From a virus, in IMG/VR virus record IMGVR_UViG_3300036399_001951, positions 62,001-126,000 of that record: 64,000 nucleotides of DNA; one strand, written 5' to 3'. This document shows, piece after piece, positions 8,472-17,828 of this stretch. Both the position numbers and the translations under genes were made by a program. Below the pieces are notes generated by a model. The model saw only the letters and a list, made by a program, of their open reading frames with translations. It ran no database searches and was not told the DNA's origin. Every line of letters begins with the position of its first letter. The first letter of the stretch is position 1.

Positions 8472-10982
8472 ATGAGTACAGAGGCTGAGTTAAAGAAATT
8501 ATTAGCAGGTGATTTTAACGAGTATGTTCAAAAATATATTGCTAACTTTGGAACTATTTCAGGATCGGCTAAAAACATAGAAGACCCGGACCCTCAAGCC
8601 CGAAAGAACATTAAGTTTCTTTATCCTAAAATCGACGCATCTGACTCGGATCCAAACACGGGAGCTAGCTCCCCTGTATTAGATAAGATCTTTCCTAAAC
8701 CTGCCGACCCAAATATGTTCGCGTTGGCGCATGATAAGTCTCTTAAAAATTTAAGAGATGGCGTAAAAGGAACTCCAACCACTGCATACGTATACGAACA
8801 ACCAGGATGGAAGCAGTATTTTGATTCATTGTCAATGGCCAGACAGTTTGGATACGAAGCTATATTTCTCTCAATTGGACTATCTAACTATATAATGAGT
8901 CTGGATGAGTATAAGCAATATGTAGAAGATCTTAAGTCGAGTCCCAATTATGGCCAGGCCGTCGTGCAGGAACTTATTGATAATGGATGGTTGACTGCTC
9001 CATCTCAGTATGGAGACGGGGCAATAACCCCTAAAGGTAAAGCAGTTCCTATTGAAACGAGAAAAGAGCAGATTAGAAAAGTAGCTCAGGCCCTGTGGCA
9101 TTGGCAAAATTCAAAGAAGATCATGGCATTCATTGATAGTTATAGATGGTTTCCTTATAAAAAGCCAGATAAATTAAAGAAGAGTGACGATGCGAATAAT
9201 AAAGATCGAATAGCTGCATATAAAGATGATGTTAATATAATCAGTTCAACTGATGCGAACGCATACGGTAAAGTAGATGCATCTGGGCAAATTCCCACAG
9301 TAGATTCAAAATTTGAAGCTAGATATAGTAGAAAGATATTCACCATTCTACAAGACATTCTATATAGCACTGAGCTTGAATTAAAAAAGATTAACCCTGA
9401 ATATAGCGGAAATCTATTTGAAGAGTTAGTAGAAGGGGATAAAATACTTCGAAGAAAAAGAGCACTAGATTCTCTATTAAAGAATGGTGAGCTTGATCCA
9501 GATTTATTTGAAAAAAAGGTATGGGAGGCTCAAATTGAAGCATCATACCGTAAATTTATTGAACACTCTGAAAAAGGAAGTATAAAGGGATATAAAAAAG
9601 ATAAAAACGGAGAATTTGAGCGGGACAAAGACACTGGCGCATTAATACTAATTGACTTTACCCCTGCCCAATATATAGAACAAATTCTATCTGGAAGCAG
9701 TGAATCTTTTATTGCTGCTCTTAATAGTATAAAAATATCACCTAAATATAGAGCATGGAGAACTGACCCTGGGGGTCTACCTGCTGTGCTATTTGTATGG
9801 GAACCAGATCCTGAAATTTTAAGAGGAATATTTATTCTTAAAGCATATGCTGGTGATCCAGATAAAATCAACAGTATTATATATCCAAAGACTCCTCTTG
9901 CTGATGTAGATGCACCTAAATCTGAAGGTGGAGTAATTAGAAAAATATTTGGAGAAAAAGTAGGCTTTAAATCTGGAGAACCAAGCGTGTCTACTTCAGG
10001 TGGATTTCTTTTGACTCCAGAACAAAGAAAAGAATTGAAAGAGGAGAGAAAACAGGCGAGAGTAGAGAAAAGAGAAGAAAGAGAAAATAAAAAAGACGGA
10101 GCTAGTGTAGGGTCTGGATCTAATTCAGTTGGTGTATTTGAAGCCAAGGCAGGATCCCCTGAGCCTGAATCATCTTCTGTAGTAGGTGGAGCTACAAATA
10201 TTACTAATATTAATAATCAAGAAATAACAGCTAATGATCAAAATAAGACTATTAATGAAGGATCTAATGTATTAAATTCAAAGGACAACACAAATGTAAT
10301 GGTTAAAAATGAGAGCCCAGATTCTTCTGGGTCAGGTGGAAGTGGATCCTCTCAGGTTAATGTTAATACGGCAAACGAAACTAAATCAGTTGCAAATATT
10401 AATAATGCTAGCACTGTCTCAGGTTCAGATAAATCAGTGGATATGTCACAAACAAATCCATCTATATCGAATACCCAAAATGAATTATCAAAGTCAATTA
10501 ATAATTCAAATGTAGGAGGATCTGCAGGTTCAAATCAATCACTGAATACATCAGTTACGAACTCAAATCCTGTGATTTCAAGTTCATCCATTAATAATCA
10601 AAATGAATCTAATATTAATTCCTCAAATATTGCTAATAATATTAAAAATGAGTCTAAGGGATCAGACGTTAAAGTAGACCGAAGTCAGGTTAATGTATCT
10701 AACTTAAAATCCAATAGCGTTAATTCTGAATCATTAACTGCATCTTCTCAAAATCCTCCAATGATAAGCAGAGGGGACGCTAATTCTTCAACAGTAAATA
10801 ATATCACTAGTCAAAATGAAGGAGATCAGACTGCGGGTAATGTGACTAATAATACAGATAATTCAATGTCAAAGACTCCAATTATTCAAAACAATATCGA
10901 TATGTCTGAGATGATTAGTCGACTTAAAAGAATTGAGGAGGCCCTATTGAGTCCACTAGAAGTTAAAATAATAGACGCATAA
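8472..10982 (+). CDS. Large structural protein with Asn/Ser-rich C-terminal region
   Basis: An 836-residue protein. Residues 1 to about 480 look folded, with many aromatic positions (YEQPGWKQYFDSLSMARQFGY). A highly charged Glu/Arg/Lys helix follows (about 515-545). Then comes a roughly 250-residue low-complexity stretch of Asn, Ser, Thr and Gly, and a final short helix MSEMISRLKRIEEALLS. I do not recognise the family. Size and place in the baseplate/tail operon suggest a hub, tape-measure or fibre-connector protein. A disordered linker ending in a helix would suit docking onto a partner. Confidence 0.7.
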   Translation: MSTEAELKKLLAGDFNEYVQKYIANFGTISGSAKNIEDPDPQARKNIKFLYPKIDASDSDPNTGASSPVLDKIFPKPADPNMFALAHDKSLKNLRDGVKGTPTTAYVYEQPGWKQYFDSLSMARQFGYEAIFLSIGLSNYIMSLDEYKQYVEDLKSSPNYGQAVVQELIDNGWLTAPSQYGDGAITPKGKAVPIETRKEQIRKVAQALWHWQNSKKIMAFIDSYRWFPYKKPDKLKKSDDANNKDRIAAYKDDVNIISSTDANAYGKVDASGQIPTVDSKFEARYSRKIFTILQDILYSTELELKKINPEYSGNLFEELVEGDKILRRKRALDSLLKNGELDPDLFEKKVWEAQIEASYRKFIEHSEKGSIKGYKKDKNGEFERDKDTGALILIDFTPAQYIEQILSGSSESFIAALNSIKISPKYRAWRTDPGGLPAVLFVWEPDPEILRGIFILKAYAGDPDKINSIIYPKTPLADVDAPKSEGGVIRKIFGEKVGFKSGEPSVSTSGGFLLTPEQRKELKEERKQARVEKREERENKKDGASVGSGSNSVGVFEAKAGSPEPESSSVVGGATNITNINNQEITANDQNKTINEGSNVLNSKDNTNVMVKNESPDSSGSGGSGSSQVNVNTANETKSVANINNASTVSGSDKSVDMSQTNPSISNTQNELSKSINNSNVGGSAGSNQSLNTSVTNSNPVISSSSINNQNESNINSSNIANNIKNESKGSDVKVDRSQVNVSNLKSNSVNSESLTASSQNPPMISRGDANSSTVNNITSQNEGDQTAGNVTNNTDNSMSKTPIIQNNIDMSEMISRLKRIEEALLSPLEVKIIDA

Positions 10983-10983
10983 T

Positions 10984-11232
10984 ATGAATATAAAACCCGA
11001 GCTAATTAGCGAGATGATCCGTTTAAGTAATGAATATAATCACCTTCATTCTCAAATGATGGAATTAGAAACAGAACTTATAAATTTATCTAATAAGAGA
11101 GAAATTTTAAGTTCTAAGTTAAATGATTGTCGATCCCTTGAAAAAGTATTGATAAATAAGATTGAGAAGGATACCAAGCAAACGGTAACCGCTGATCTTT
11201 TAAATAATATATTATTAAATGAAAAATCTTAG
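10984..11232 (+). CDS. Small coiled-coil protein
   Basis: An 82-residue protein that is almost entirely helical with heptad-like spacing of Leu, Met and Ile (about residues 8-70). It starts 1 bp after the upstream stop and overlaps the next gene by 14 bases. The family is unknown. A small assembly chaperone or the partner of the downstream membrane-anchored coiled coil is possible. Confidence 0.6.
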   Translation: MNIKPELISEMIRLSNEYNHLHSQMMELETELINLSNKREILSSKLNDCRSLEKVLINKIEKDTKQTVTADLLNNILLNEKS

Positions 11233-12010
11233 AGAAAACTTAACTTTCATTATTATCCTAGTCCTAGTCGCTGTGATTCTATGGATGAGATGGGAAAATC
11301 AATTAGCTCAAAAGAAGCTAATGGAAGAAGTCAATTCAGCGAATCGAGAACTGGTAAAATTAGATAAGCTAAAAAAAGAATCAGACGGGCAATATGCAAA
11401 ACTGGTTAATTATTTTAGTTCTCAACGAGAATTAAATCAACAGCTAGCTGAAGATAATAAAGATCTTAGTAAATTATTAAAAAAGCAGGATGAAAGACTA
11501 CTAATGATTAACAAATCTATTATTTCATTAGAAGGAGCAGTATCTGAAGGTGGAGTCACAGTTGATCCTAAAGATACTTCAATTATCAATCTTTCCCTAA
11601 AATATCCGAGCTCGGAAGAGGCATTTATAAATTGGAATGGTAAGATATTTTCAAAAACCAAATCTTATCTTGGAGAATGGTCATTCGGTAAATTACCTTT
11701 ACAAATCATATTAACTGAAACTAGCAGAGGATTATGGAATTCTAGATTAATTGGACCTAGTTGGTTGAAGGTAGATAGTATGCAAATTAACAGTCTACCA
11801 CCTGATAAAATAGTTTCCGTTGAATATCAAAAAGTAGGATTCCTATTAGGAGGAGGATATTTTAAGTCGTTCTCTCAATCTCAAACCGATGCTTTCTCTA
11901 TTACTGGCGGGGCTTATATTAAAAATCATAATCTATTAGTGAATTTAACTAGCATAGGTCAAGTTGGAGTAAGCTATGTATATAGATTTAATGCTAAAAA
12001 GAAAAAATAA
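11219..12010 (+). CDS. Membrane-anchored coiled-coil protein with beta C-terminus
   Basis: A 263-residue protein with an N-terminal membrane helix (FIIILVLVAVILWMRW, residues 10-25) and a coiled coil to about residue 105. Its C-terminal domain ends in alternating hydrophobic strands (VGFLLGGGYFKSFSQ, LLVNLTSIGQVGVSYVYRF). Topology is that of an inner-membrane protein reaching outward, broadly spanin-like, but the beta-barrel-like end is unusual. No family is recognised. Position inside the baseplate operon argues that it could instead be virion-associated. Confidence 0.6.
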   Translation: MKNLRENLTFIIILVLVAVILWMRWENQLAQKKLMEEVNSANRELVKLDKLKKESDGQYAKLVNYFSSQRELNQQLAEDNKDLSKLLKKQDERLLMINKSIISLEGAVSEGGVTVDPKDTSIINLSLKYPSSEEAFINWNGKIFSKTKSYLGEWSFGKLPLQIILTETSRGLWNSRLIGPSWLKVDSMQINSLPPDKIVSVEYQKVGFLLGGGYFKSFSQSQTDAFSITGGAYIKNHNLLVNLTSIGQVGVSYVYRFNAKKKK

Positions 12011-12012
12011 AA

Positions 12013-14046
12013 ATGACTCAAAGTAGATTTGTAAATATATCGACATATTGTATTGCAGAATATATGTTTGAGCCCTTAAGCTCAACTAATTTTCTAAGCG
12101 AAGATTTTATATTATTAGAAAACGAAACTCTAGATATTAATCAAATTATAAACACCGATGCTGCCTTAAATACTACTAGAAACGTAAAGGATTTATCAGT
12201 GGTACCGATAGGAAATAATAAGTTTGCATACTTAGATTCTGAAAAGATACCTGACTATTTATCATATGATACTAATATTGTTCAAACTAATGTAAATGGA
12301 TATTCTATTCCATATGATAAGGTAAGATTTCACTTCATATCTGGATTTACTCCAACTCAATTCGAGGGACTGATCTTAAGTATCCGACACCTTCAAAACA
12401 ATGCAAAGACTAATGTTTTTGCAAATATAATTTTAACTAGAGAAACATTTGACGATCTAATAACATTTAATCCTAAGCCTCTATTTTTAGCAAATTCAAC
12501 ATACGATAGGTATGTGGATATTAAAATACCTTCAATTAAAAATATTAATGAAGATTATAAAACGGCTCTTAATCAGGCTAATACGTTTGCAGCTAAAATA
12601 ACGCCATCGCCTAGTGGAGGATATAGTGGATTTGTTTACAATAATCAGATTACTGTAAACCTGTCTGAATGTCGTAGAAGGTCTGTTATAAACACTAATG
12701 TCGGAACAACATACGATATATTTGAAGTTAGTGATAGCTTTGATGCTTCATTATCTCAAAGTAATGAATTTGACTCAGTGGGAGCATATGTTGGAGAATC
12801 TACAAATGGAGATTTTATTGAGTATTATTTAACATACGAAGGAGGATTTCCAGAGGATCTAATTGCTATTTTAAACCGAAGAAATCCGTCTAATGATTGG
12901 ATTGTAATTCACCAACTTAGTATTTTTGAGCAATTAGGAAGCTCATTTGTAAATACAGGCAGACAGGTAATATTCCAAGAGGATAAATTTGATGAACCAC
13001 TTGTTATTAGACCAGTATTGAGAAATGCAGGCCATGCAGTGAGTATGGCAATCGATCTAGTATGTAGATTAACTAATAGATTAAATGGGGAGCAGATAAT
13101 TAGAGAGGCCTCATTTACTCTGCTTTCTCCTAAAAAATACGGAAGAAATCTAACGGTCATTCCATTAACAGACGAGCCGCAAAGTCAAAAAATATACAAC
13201 AAAATAATAAAAGCTAATTTTGAAGCTAGTAACTTATTTATTGAGCCTTCATTTGCCCCTGGATTTGGAGTTACTCCAACTCAAGAAGAGGCCCCTGCTC
13301 AAAAATCAGTAGAGTATATTCCAATATTCTTTAGCAATAATAACATATCTGCATCTAATTCTAATGGACTTTTACAGACTTCAGATACTGCAGATGAGGT
13401 TATATTTGGACCAGGACAATTAAGATTTATTGTTTCTCCATTTGATAACGCAATCAAAATTAAACTATACAACGTAATCAATGAGGTTGCGATTCCATTA
13501 GATTTAAATTTAAATAATTCTAGATTTCAATTAGTCTTTGATTTAGATACTGGCAAGGTACCAATTTCTAATACAAACAGTGCAACTGAGGAGAACCTAT
13601 CAACTGGTGAAATAATGTTTAAAATCTCTAAGGCTGATAGCCAAAAGATTGTAGAATCATCAAATAGATCAGTTTATATAACTTCAATTGCTCAAAACGG
13701 AACTGAAAGCTTAATGTATTCTGGAGAATGGAGATTATCATCTGAGCAGTCTGAAATAGATGACCTTGTGAAGTCTATAAGAGGAGAAGTGACTAAACGA
13801 ATTAGTGATGCTGAGCGAATTATAGAATTAGAAGAAGAAGTAGAAGAATTGAGGAAACAGATACTTAACTCCGCCGTAAAAGGAGCTAGAGATGCGATCA
13901 GGGGATCGATTAAACTAAAAGCAGTTGCTCCAACTGTAAATAGAGTATTTACTAAAAATCCAACCGCAATAAAAACAAACGCTGGGAATTTAGATGATTT
14001 AGGATCCAATAGAAGAAAATTCGATCCATTCGATAGAAGAAAATAA
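12013..14046 (+). CDS. Large structural protein, baseplate/tail region
   Basis: A 677-residue, mainly beta protein with repeated Asn/Ser/Thr-rich strands. A coiled coil lies near the C-terminus (about 595-625, ERIIELEEEVEELRKQI), followed by a basic tail. No recognised motif. Its size and place after the hub-like genes point to a baseplate wedge or fibre protein. The coiled coil suggests oligomerisation. It begins 2 bp after the previous stop, without its own promoter. Confidence 0.65.
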   Translation: MTQSRFVNISTYCIAEYMFEPLSSTNFLSEDFILLENETLDINQIINTDAALNTTRNVKDLSVVPIGNNKFAYLDSEKIPDYLSYDTNIVQTNVNGYSIPYDKVRFHFISGFTPTQFEGLILSIRHLQNNAKTNVFANIILTRETFDDLITFNPKPLFLANSTYDRYVDIKIPSIKNINEDYKTALNQANTFAAKITPSPSGGYSGFVYNNQITVNLSECRRRSVINTNVGTTYDIFEVSDSFDASLSQSNEFDSVGAYVGESTNGDFIEYYLTYEGGFPEDLIAILNRRNPSNDWIVIHQLSIFEQLGSSFVNTGRQVIFQEDKFDEPLVIRPVLRNAGHAVSMAIDLVCRLTNRLNGEQIIREASFTLLSPKKYGRNLTVIPLTDEPQSQKIYNKIIKANFEASNLFIEPSFAPGFGVTPTQEEAPAQKSVEYIPIFFSNNNISASNSNGLLQTSDTADEVIFGPGQLRFIVSPFDNAIKIKLYNVINEVAIPLDLNLNNSRFQLVFDLDTGKVPISNTNSATEENLSTGEIMFKISKADSQKIVESSNRSVYITSIAQNGTESLMYSGEWRLSSEQSEIDDLVKSIRGEVTKRISDAERIIELEEEVEELRKQILNSAVKGARDAIRGSIKLKAVAPTVNRVFTKNPTAIKTNAGNLDDLGSNRRKFDPFDRRK

Positions 14047-14068
14047 TTACTTTTTCAATTTAAATGAA

Positions 14069-14087
14069 GATAAATAAATTAAAATAA
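14069..14087 (+). promoter_or_regulatory. Late-type promoter
   Basis: GATAAATAAATTAAAATAA, 12 bp before the ATG at 14099. The GATAAATA core is followed by an AT-run. Confidence 0.5.
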
Positions 14088-14098
14088 TTAGCATAGAA

Positions 14099-16117
14099 AT
14101 GAAAGATTTCGTAAATAGTGTGTTACACGAATTGCAAACTAATCCGGAAGTTAACTCAAATCAATTAATCGGACTTGTTATAGAATCTGCAAATAAATCT
14201 ATCCAAACCGGAGAAAGATATGAAGTGATATATGAACAGGTAAAAAGAGGACTAATTGAAGTTAATAAACATGTTAAGAGTAACTCAGTTAAAAATATAT
14301 TAGATCAATTTAGAAAAATAGATTTTAAACCAGAATCTAAATTAAAAGAATTTGCTAAAATAGCTAACTTAGGAGGAAAATTAAAAGGGATTAAGGAATC
14401 TACCGCGTATTCTCATCCAATGATTGCATATAAAGTAGATGAATATTTAAGTCGAATTAATTCTGGAACTCCGGAATTTACTCTATATCCTTCTTTCATT
14501 CAAGATTTTAAACAGCATTCTGTTGAATCTTCTGTTGCCAATGCAGTTAAATCAGTAAGTAAAATAGTAGAATCAAACTTAGCAGATTTTGAGATGCTAA
14601 ACACGATCCAATTAATGGAATCTTACAATTCATCAGGTATGTATGCTAACATTATTCCAGACCTTACTGATATGTTGTTGGAGAATACTTACACATCAGA
14701 TATTATTAACTTTAAGTATGGGCAAACTGGATTACCTATGATAACGGGTCTAGTTAATTCTCTTAAGTTGATAGAGTCTAAATTAGATGATACTTTTAAT
14801 TTGGGAATTGGCGATTCTACTACTACTGTTAGAAATGCAATTGCTCCTGCTATTAAAAGTAGTAAGACATCGGTTTTAACTTATATGGACAATAGATTCA
14901 TTAGAGTTACTGAATCAAACAATTTAGATGGTAGTGAAGTTGAAGTATTCGTTAAAAAAGGAGGATATAGTATTTCTGAAATTGATCCTAATTGGGTTAA
15001 AGAAAATCATTCAGATTTCTATTCTTTTTGCGAATCTTTTGCATATTTAGGATTCAAAGAAATGGGTCTATATGAAGGTATTGAAACTTCTTCTATTAGA
15101 GGATTTAAATTAGGCCTTGTTCCAAATCAAAATAAAGAATTGGATTTATATTTAAATGAATCAAAGGTTCAAAACGTTCATAATATTAATTTAACTGAGG
15201 CTCTTGCCCTAGTTGATGATCGAACTAAGAGAGCAGTTAAAACAGTATTTGAAAATATCAGATCAGTATTTAATTTTGAATTTATCAAGAATATCAAGAA
15301 TGACATTACCTTAGCTGAATCTACCGTATTTAATTTAGGTAAAAACTATTTCTTGTGCCAAAAGCCAAATGTAGCTGAAAGAATTTGGGATCCAGTTGAT
15401 GAGGCTAAATTATATGAACATTTTGCTACTAACTTTAATTATGACATCAGCTCAATATTTAAAACTAAAGTTAATGAATCTTTTAAAAATAAAGAGGCAA
15501 TTGAATTTAGAAAAAGAGAAATATTAGAAAGCGTTGAAAAATTAGAAGCAACTGTTAAAAAATTAGACGTTACCATTAATTCTGATGATGTTGACATCTC
15601 TGATATTTCTAGATTAGAAGAATTAAAAGAATCTATTGAAGGTACTATTGAATCCTTAAAATTAGAATATATTGATACTGATCTATTAAAAAGAAGAGTA
15701 AACGAAAAAAAGAAGATAGATCAAGACGGAGACGGAGATAATGACTGGGATGACGTTAAGATTGCTAGAATGAAAGCATCAGCAGAGGCTGCTAAGTCTA
15801 AAAAAAAAAAGGAAAAAAAGTTAAATGAAGAAGCTGAGGGATTTGGCCTATCTAGCGAAGGTCAAGTAACTGGCTCAACTCAAGTGTACTATCTATCAGG
15901 AACCGAAGTTCCTATGGGAGATAAAGCTAAACTTAAATTATCTAAAGACGGATCTGGCTCACCTATGATGCACAGCGAAGGCGTTTATGTAGTTGAAATT
16001 ATAGAAGCACTACCTGAATTTCCATTTGGACCTGGAGAAGCATGGATCCACCAGGCAAAGAAGGTAGACGGAGACAACAAATGGTATTTAACGAGCAGCG
16101 AAGGAGCTGGAGAATAA
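14099..16117 (+). CDS. Large virion protein with EF-hand-like calcium site
   Basis: A 672-residue protein of unknown family. Residues 1 to about 470 are mixed alpha/beta. A helical stretch (about 475-540) follows. Then comes DQDGDGDNDWDDVKIARMKA (about 541-560), a canonical DxDGDGxxD calcium-binding loop as seen in EF-hand or dockerin-like repeats. After it are a Lys-rich helix and a beta C-terminal domain that ends in GEGAGE-like sequence. It is flanked by a late-type promoter and a strong terminator, so it is monocistronic and probably highly expressed. A head or tail structural role is inferred. Confidence 0.65.
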   Translation: MKDFVNSVLHELQTNPEVNSNQLIGLVIESANKSIQTGERYEVIYEQVKRGLIEVNKHVKSNSVKNILDQFRKIDFKPESKLKEFAKIANLGGKLKGIKESTAYSHPMIAYKVDEYLSRINSGTPEFTLYPSFIQDFKQHSVESSVANAVKSVSKIVESNLADFEMLNTIQLMESYNSSGMYANIIPDLTDMLLENTYTSDIINFKYGQTGLPMITGLVNSLKLIESKLDDTFNLGIGDSTTTVRNAIAPAIKSSKTSVLTYMDNRFIRVTESNNLDGSEVEVFVKKGGYSISEIDPNWVKENHSDFYSFCESFAYLGFKEMGLYEGIETSSIRGFKLGLVPNQNKELDLYLNESKVQNVHNINLTEALALVDDRTKRAVKTVFENIRSVFNFEFIKNIKNDITLAESTVFNLGKNYFLCQKPNVAERIWDPVDEAKLYEHFATNFNYDISSIFKTKVNESFKNKEAIEFRKREILESVEKLEATVKKLDVTINSDDVDISDISRLEELKESIEGTIESLKLEYIDTDLLKRRVNEKKKIDQDGDGDNDWDDVKIARMKASAEAAKSKKKKEKKLNEEAEGFGLSSEGQVTGSTQVYYLSGTEVPMGDKAKLKLSKDGSGSPMMHSEGVYVVEIIEALPEFPFGPGEAWIHQAKKVDGDNKWYLTSSEGAGE

Positions 16118-16141
16118 TTAACATTCACATACATTACTAAA

Positions 16142-16168
16142 GGGCAAATATTTTATTTGCCCTTTTTT
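16142..16168 (+). terminator. Intrinsic terminator
   Basis: GGGCAAATA / TATTTGCCC stem with a 3-nt loop, followed by six T, 24 bp after the stop at 16117. Confidence 0.9.
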
Positions 16169-16222
16169 ATTTTAATTTAAATCTTAGTATATTTAATTTA
16201 GTATAATAGAATAAAATTAGAT

Positions 16223-16507
16223 ATGTCAGAAAAAGAACAAGAGGAGAGTCTATGTCAAAGAGCACATCGCATCGTATTTGACCGAACAGAAGAAACAGAT
16301 CGAATGTATGGCCCTTTCTCAGAAGGAATGGATAGAGCTGCTGCAATATTCACCGCAAGTACCGGAATTAAAATAGAAGGTAGACACATGTATTTAGCAA
16401 TGGTTGCCCTTAAATTATCTAGAGAAAGCTATAATCACAAATCTGATAATTTATTAGACGCAATAGCATATTTACAAGGATTAGAAAATTATGAAAATAA
16501 AAAATAA
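16223..16507 (+). CDS. DUF6378-like small protein
   Basis: A 94-residue protein with the order R-x-x-x-YGPF near residue 29, a middle helix, MVALKLSR near residue 67 and DNLLDAIAYLQ at the end. That order (YG, then KLAR, then DN-x-x-DI-x-Y) recalls the phage/prophage DUF6378 family, from memory. No biochemical role is known to me. It is 1 bp away from the glucosyltransferase start, so the two are likely co-expressed, from a middle-type promoter near 16185-16208. Confidence 0.6.
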   Translation: MSEKEQEESLCQRAHRIVFDRTEETDRMYGPFSEGMDRAAAIFTASTGIKIEGRHMYLAMVALKLSRESYNHKSDNLLDAIAYLQGLENYENKK

Positions 16508-17518
16508 ATGAAGAGAGTAGCTATAACCTCAGTATTTGCCAATCTTACCTATAATGATAAAAATCATAGAGGGCTCGAGGCAATGTTTTTTAAAAAAATG
16601 ATGGAGGAGAATGGGGCCCATGTTGATTGTGTTGGATATAAAAACCGTAATGTTCAAGACCTTGACTTTTACATTGATTATAATGATACTGATTTTTCTG
16701 AATACGGAGCAGTTATACTTCAATTAAGTACTGCTAATTTTTTCGGTGGACAGATGGGAGAACATTGCGAAAAGATATGTAATGATCTTGCTAAATATAC
16801 CGGAAAGATTTATATGCTAGTAAATGATCCTAGAATTCCTCCTATGAATTATGCTAAAGTGATTAGCGAAAGATTTAATCTATGCAATGATTCAGTTGAG
16901 GCATGGGATAAAATTATCGAAAATGCAACCTATCTTTTTTCAGGTAAAGATGTATCTAAGTATCTAGGGTGGAATCCTAAGAATTGGAAGCAATTGGATT
17001 GGTTTACTTATATATTCAAGCATCGATTCACTCAGGATGATTCTATTGATCTCTGGGAATCTTCTAATCAAGATTCAGATAAAGAATGGGATCTTGTCTA
17101 TTATGGAGATAAAAGAGGATCCTTTAGAGAAAATCAAATTAGAAAATATTTTCCATCTGATACCAATAATTTATTAATTGGATATAAATCAGATAAAGTT
17201 CCGGCTACATTCATGAAGAAGCTGCAACACTCCGACCTAATGAAAGAATTAGACAAAGTAAAAGTATCCCTAATAACTGGCGATGAGGAACATCTTAATA
17301 ATGTCACTACTTATAGATTTTATGAGACCCTTGCCTCTAATTGTCTGGCTGCGATTCAAATTGAATATGATCCAGAAAAAAGACTAATTCAAGACCCAGT
17401 TTTAAGAGATCTATTATATGTTAAGAATCAAAAAGACATTAAGAAACTAATTGATGCATGGTCTCCTGAATTAATTAATAGACAAAAAGCAGAACTTAGA
17501 AGAATTTTTAATATATAA
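16508..17518 (+). CDS. DNA beta-glucosyltransferase (T4 BGT-like)
   Basis: A 336-residue GT-B enzyme resembling T4 beta-glucosyltransferase (351 residues) along its length, compared from memory. TANFFGGQ matches SINFFGGK. KIYMLVNDPRIP (Asp107) matches KIYYLFTDIRLP, whose Asp100 is catalytic in T4. DLVYYGDKRGSFRE matches DVIYGGSFRSGQRE. TGDEEHLNNVTTYRFYETLAS matches the UDP-binding region IGDKNYNDNFITLRVWETMAS. T4 BGT moves glucose from UDP-glucose to 5-hydroxymethylcytosine in DNA. The phage genome is therefore probably hypermodified, although no hydroxymethylase gene is in this window. Confidence 0.87.
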   Translation: MKRVAITSVFANLTYNDKNHRGLEAMFFKKMMEENGAHVDCVGYKNRNVQDLDFYIDYNDTDFSEYGAVILQLSTANFFGGQMGEHCEKICNDLAKYTGKIYMLVNDPRIPPMNYAKVISERFNLCNDSVEAWDKIIENATYLFSGKDVSKYLGWNPKNWKQLDWFTYIFKHRFTQDDSIDLWESSNQDSDKEWDLVYYGDKRGSFRENQIRKYFPSDTNNLLIGYKSDKVPATFMKKLQHSDLMKELDKVKVSLITGDEEHLNNVTTYRFYETLASNCLAAIQIEYDPEKRLIQDPVLRDLLYVKNQKDIKKLIDAWSPELINRQKAELRRIFNI

Positions 17519-17536
17519 CAATAATAAATAACTGAG

Positions 17537-17644
17537 ATGAAGATAAAAATTAATCCATCTGGTTCTCCGCCACATAGCTTCTTGTTAAGTTATGAAAATG
17601 CGAGAGCATCGTTGGCTTTGGAGAGTCAACTGGGTCCATCTTAA
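17537..17644 (+). CDS. Possible 35-residue leader ORF
   Basis: ATG at 17537 follows a late-like box (AATAATAAATAAC) and opens 35 codons that overlap the start of the 64-residue ORF at 17592. It has no recognised motif. It may be a leader that couples translation of the downstream ORF or may not be translated at all. Confidence 0.25.
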   Translation: MKIKINPSGSPPHSFLLSYENARASLALESQLGPS

Positions 17645-17786
17645 TGGATACCAAGCCCCAACTAGGACGGTTGAGGCTAAAACCAGAAAGGAAGCAATGA
17701 AACTTGCTAAAGAATCTTCTAGACTTGCGGATTTTCCGAAGAGCTGGAGATTCATCCTAACTAAACTATGGAAAGGGGACGAATAG
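17592..17786 (+). CDS. Small basic hypothetical protein
   Basis: 64 residues (MKMREHRWLWRVNWVHLNGY...), with several Trp and a KTRKEAMKLAKES helix. ATG at 17598 is an alternative start. It ends inside the stem of a strong terminator. The family is unknown. The YQ-x-PTRTVEAKTRKEAM segment resembles small phage proteins in which a beta hairpin precedes a helix. Confidence 0.55.
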   Translation: MKMREHRWLWRVNWVHLNGYQAPTRTVEAKTRKEAMKLAKESSRLADFPKSWRFILTKLWKGDE

Positions 17787-17798
17787 TCCCCTTTTTTT
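17775..17798 (+). terminator. Intrinsic terminator
   Basis: GGGGAC / GTCCCC stem with GAATA loop followed by seven T. It overlaps the stop codon of the 64-residue ORF. Confidence 0.9.
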
Positions 17799-17799
17799 A

Positions 17800-17814
17800 G
17801 ATAAATAATAAAAA
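17800..17814 (+). promoter_or_regulatory. Late-type promoter
   Basis: GATAAATAATAAAAA, 14 bp before the ATG at 17829 and immediately after a terminator. Confidence 0.65.
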
Positions 17815-17828
17815 TACTGTTTGTTCAA

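Noticed and set aside
9530-10147. 205-codon minus-strand frame inside the 836-residue gene
   Set aside because: Antisense shadow of a well-supported gene; no promoter and no recognised domain.
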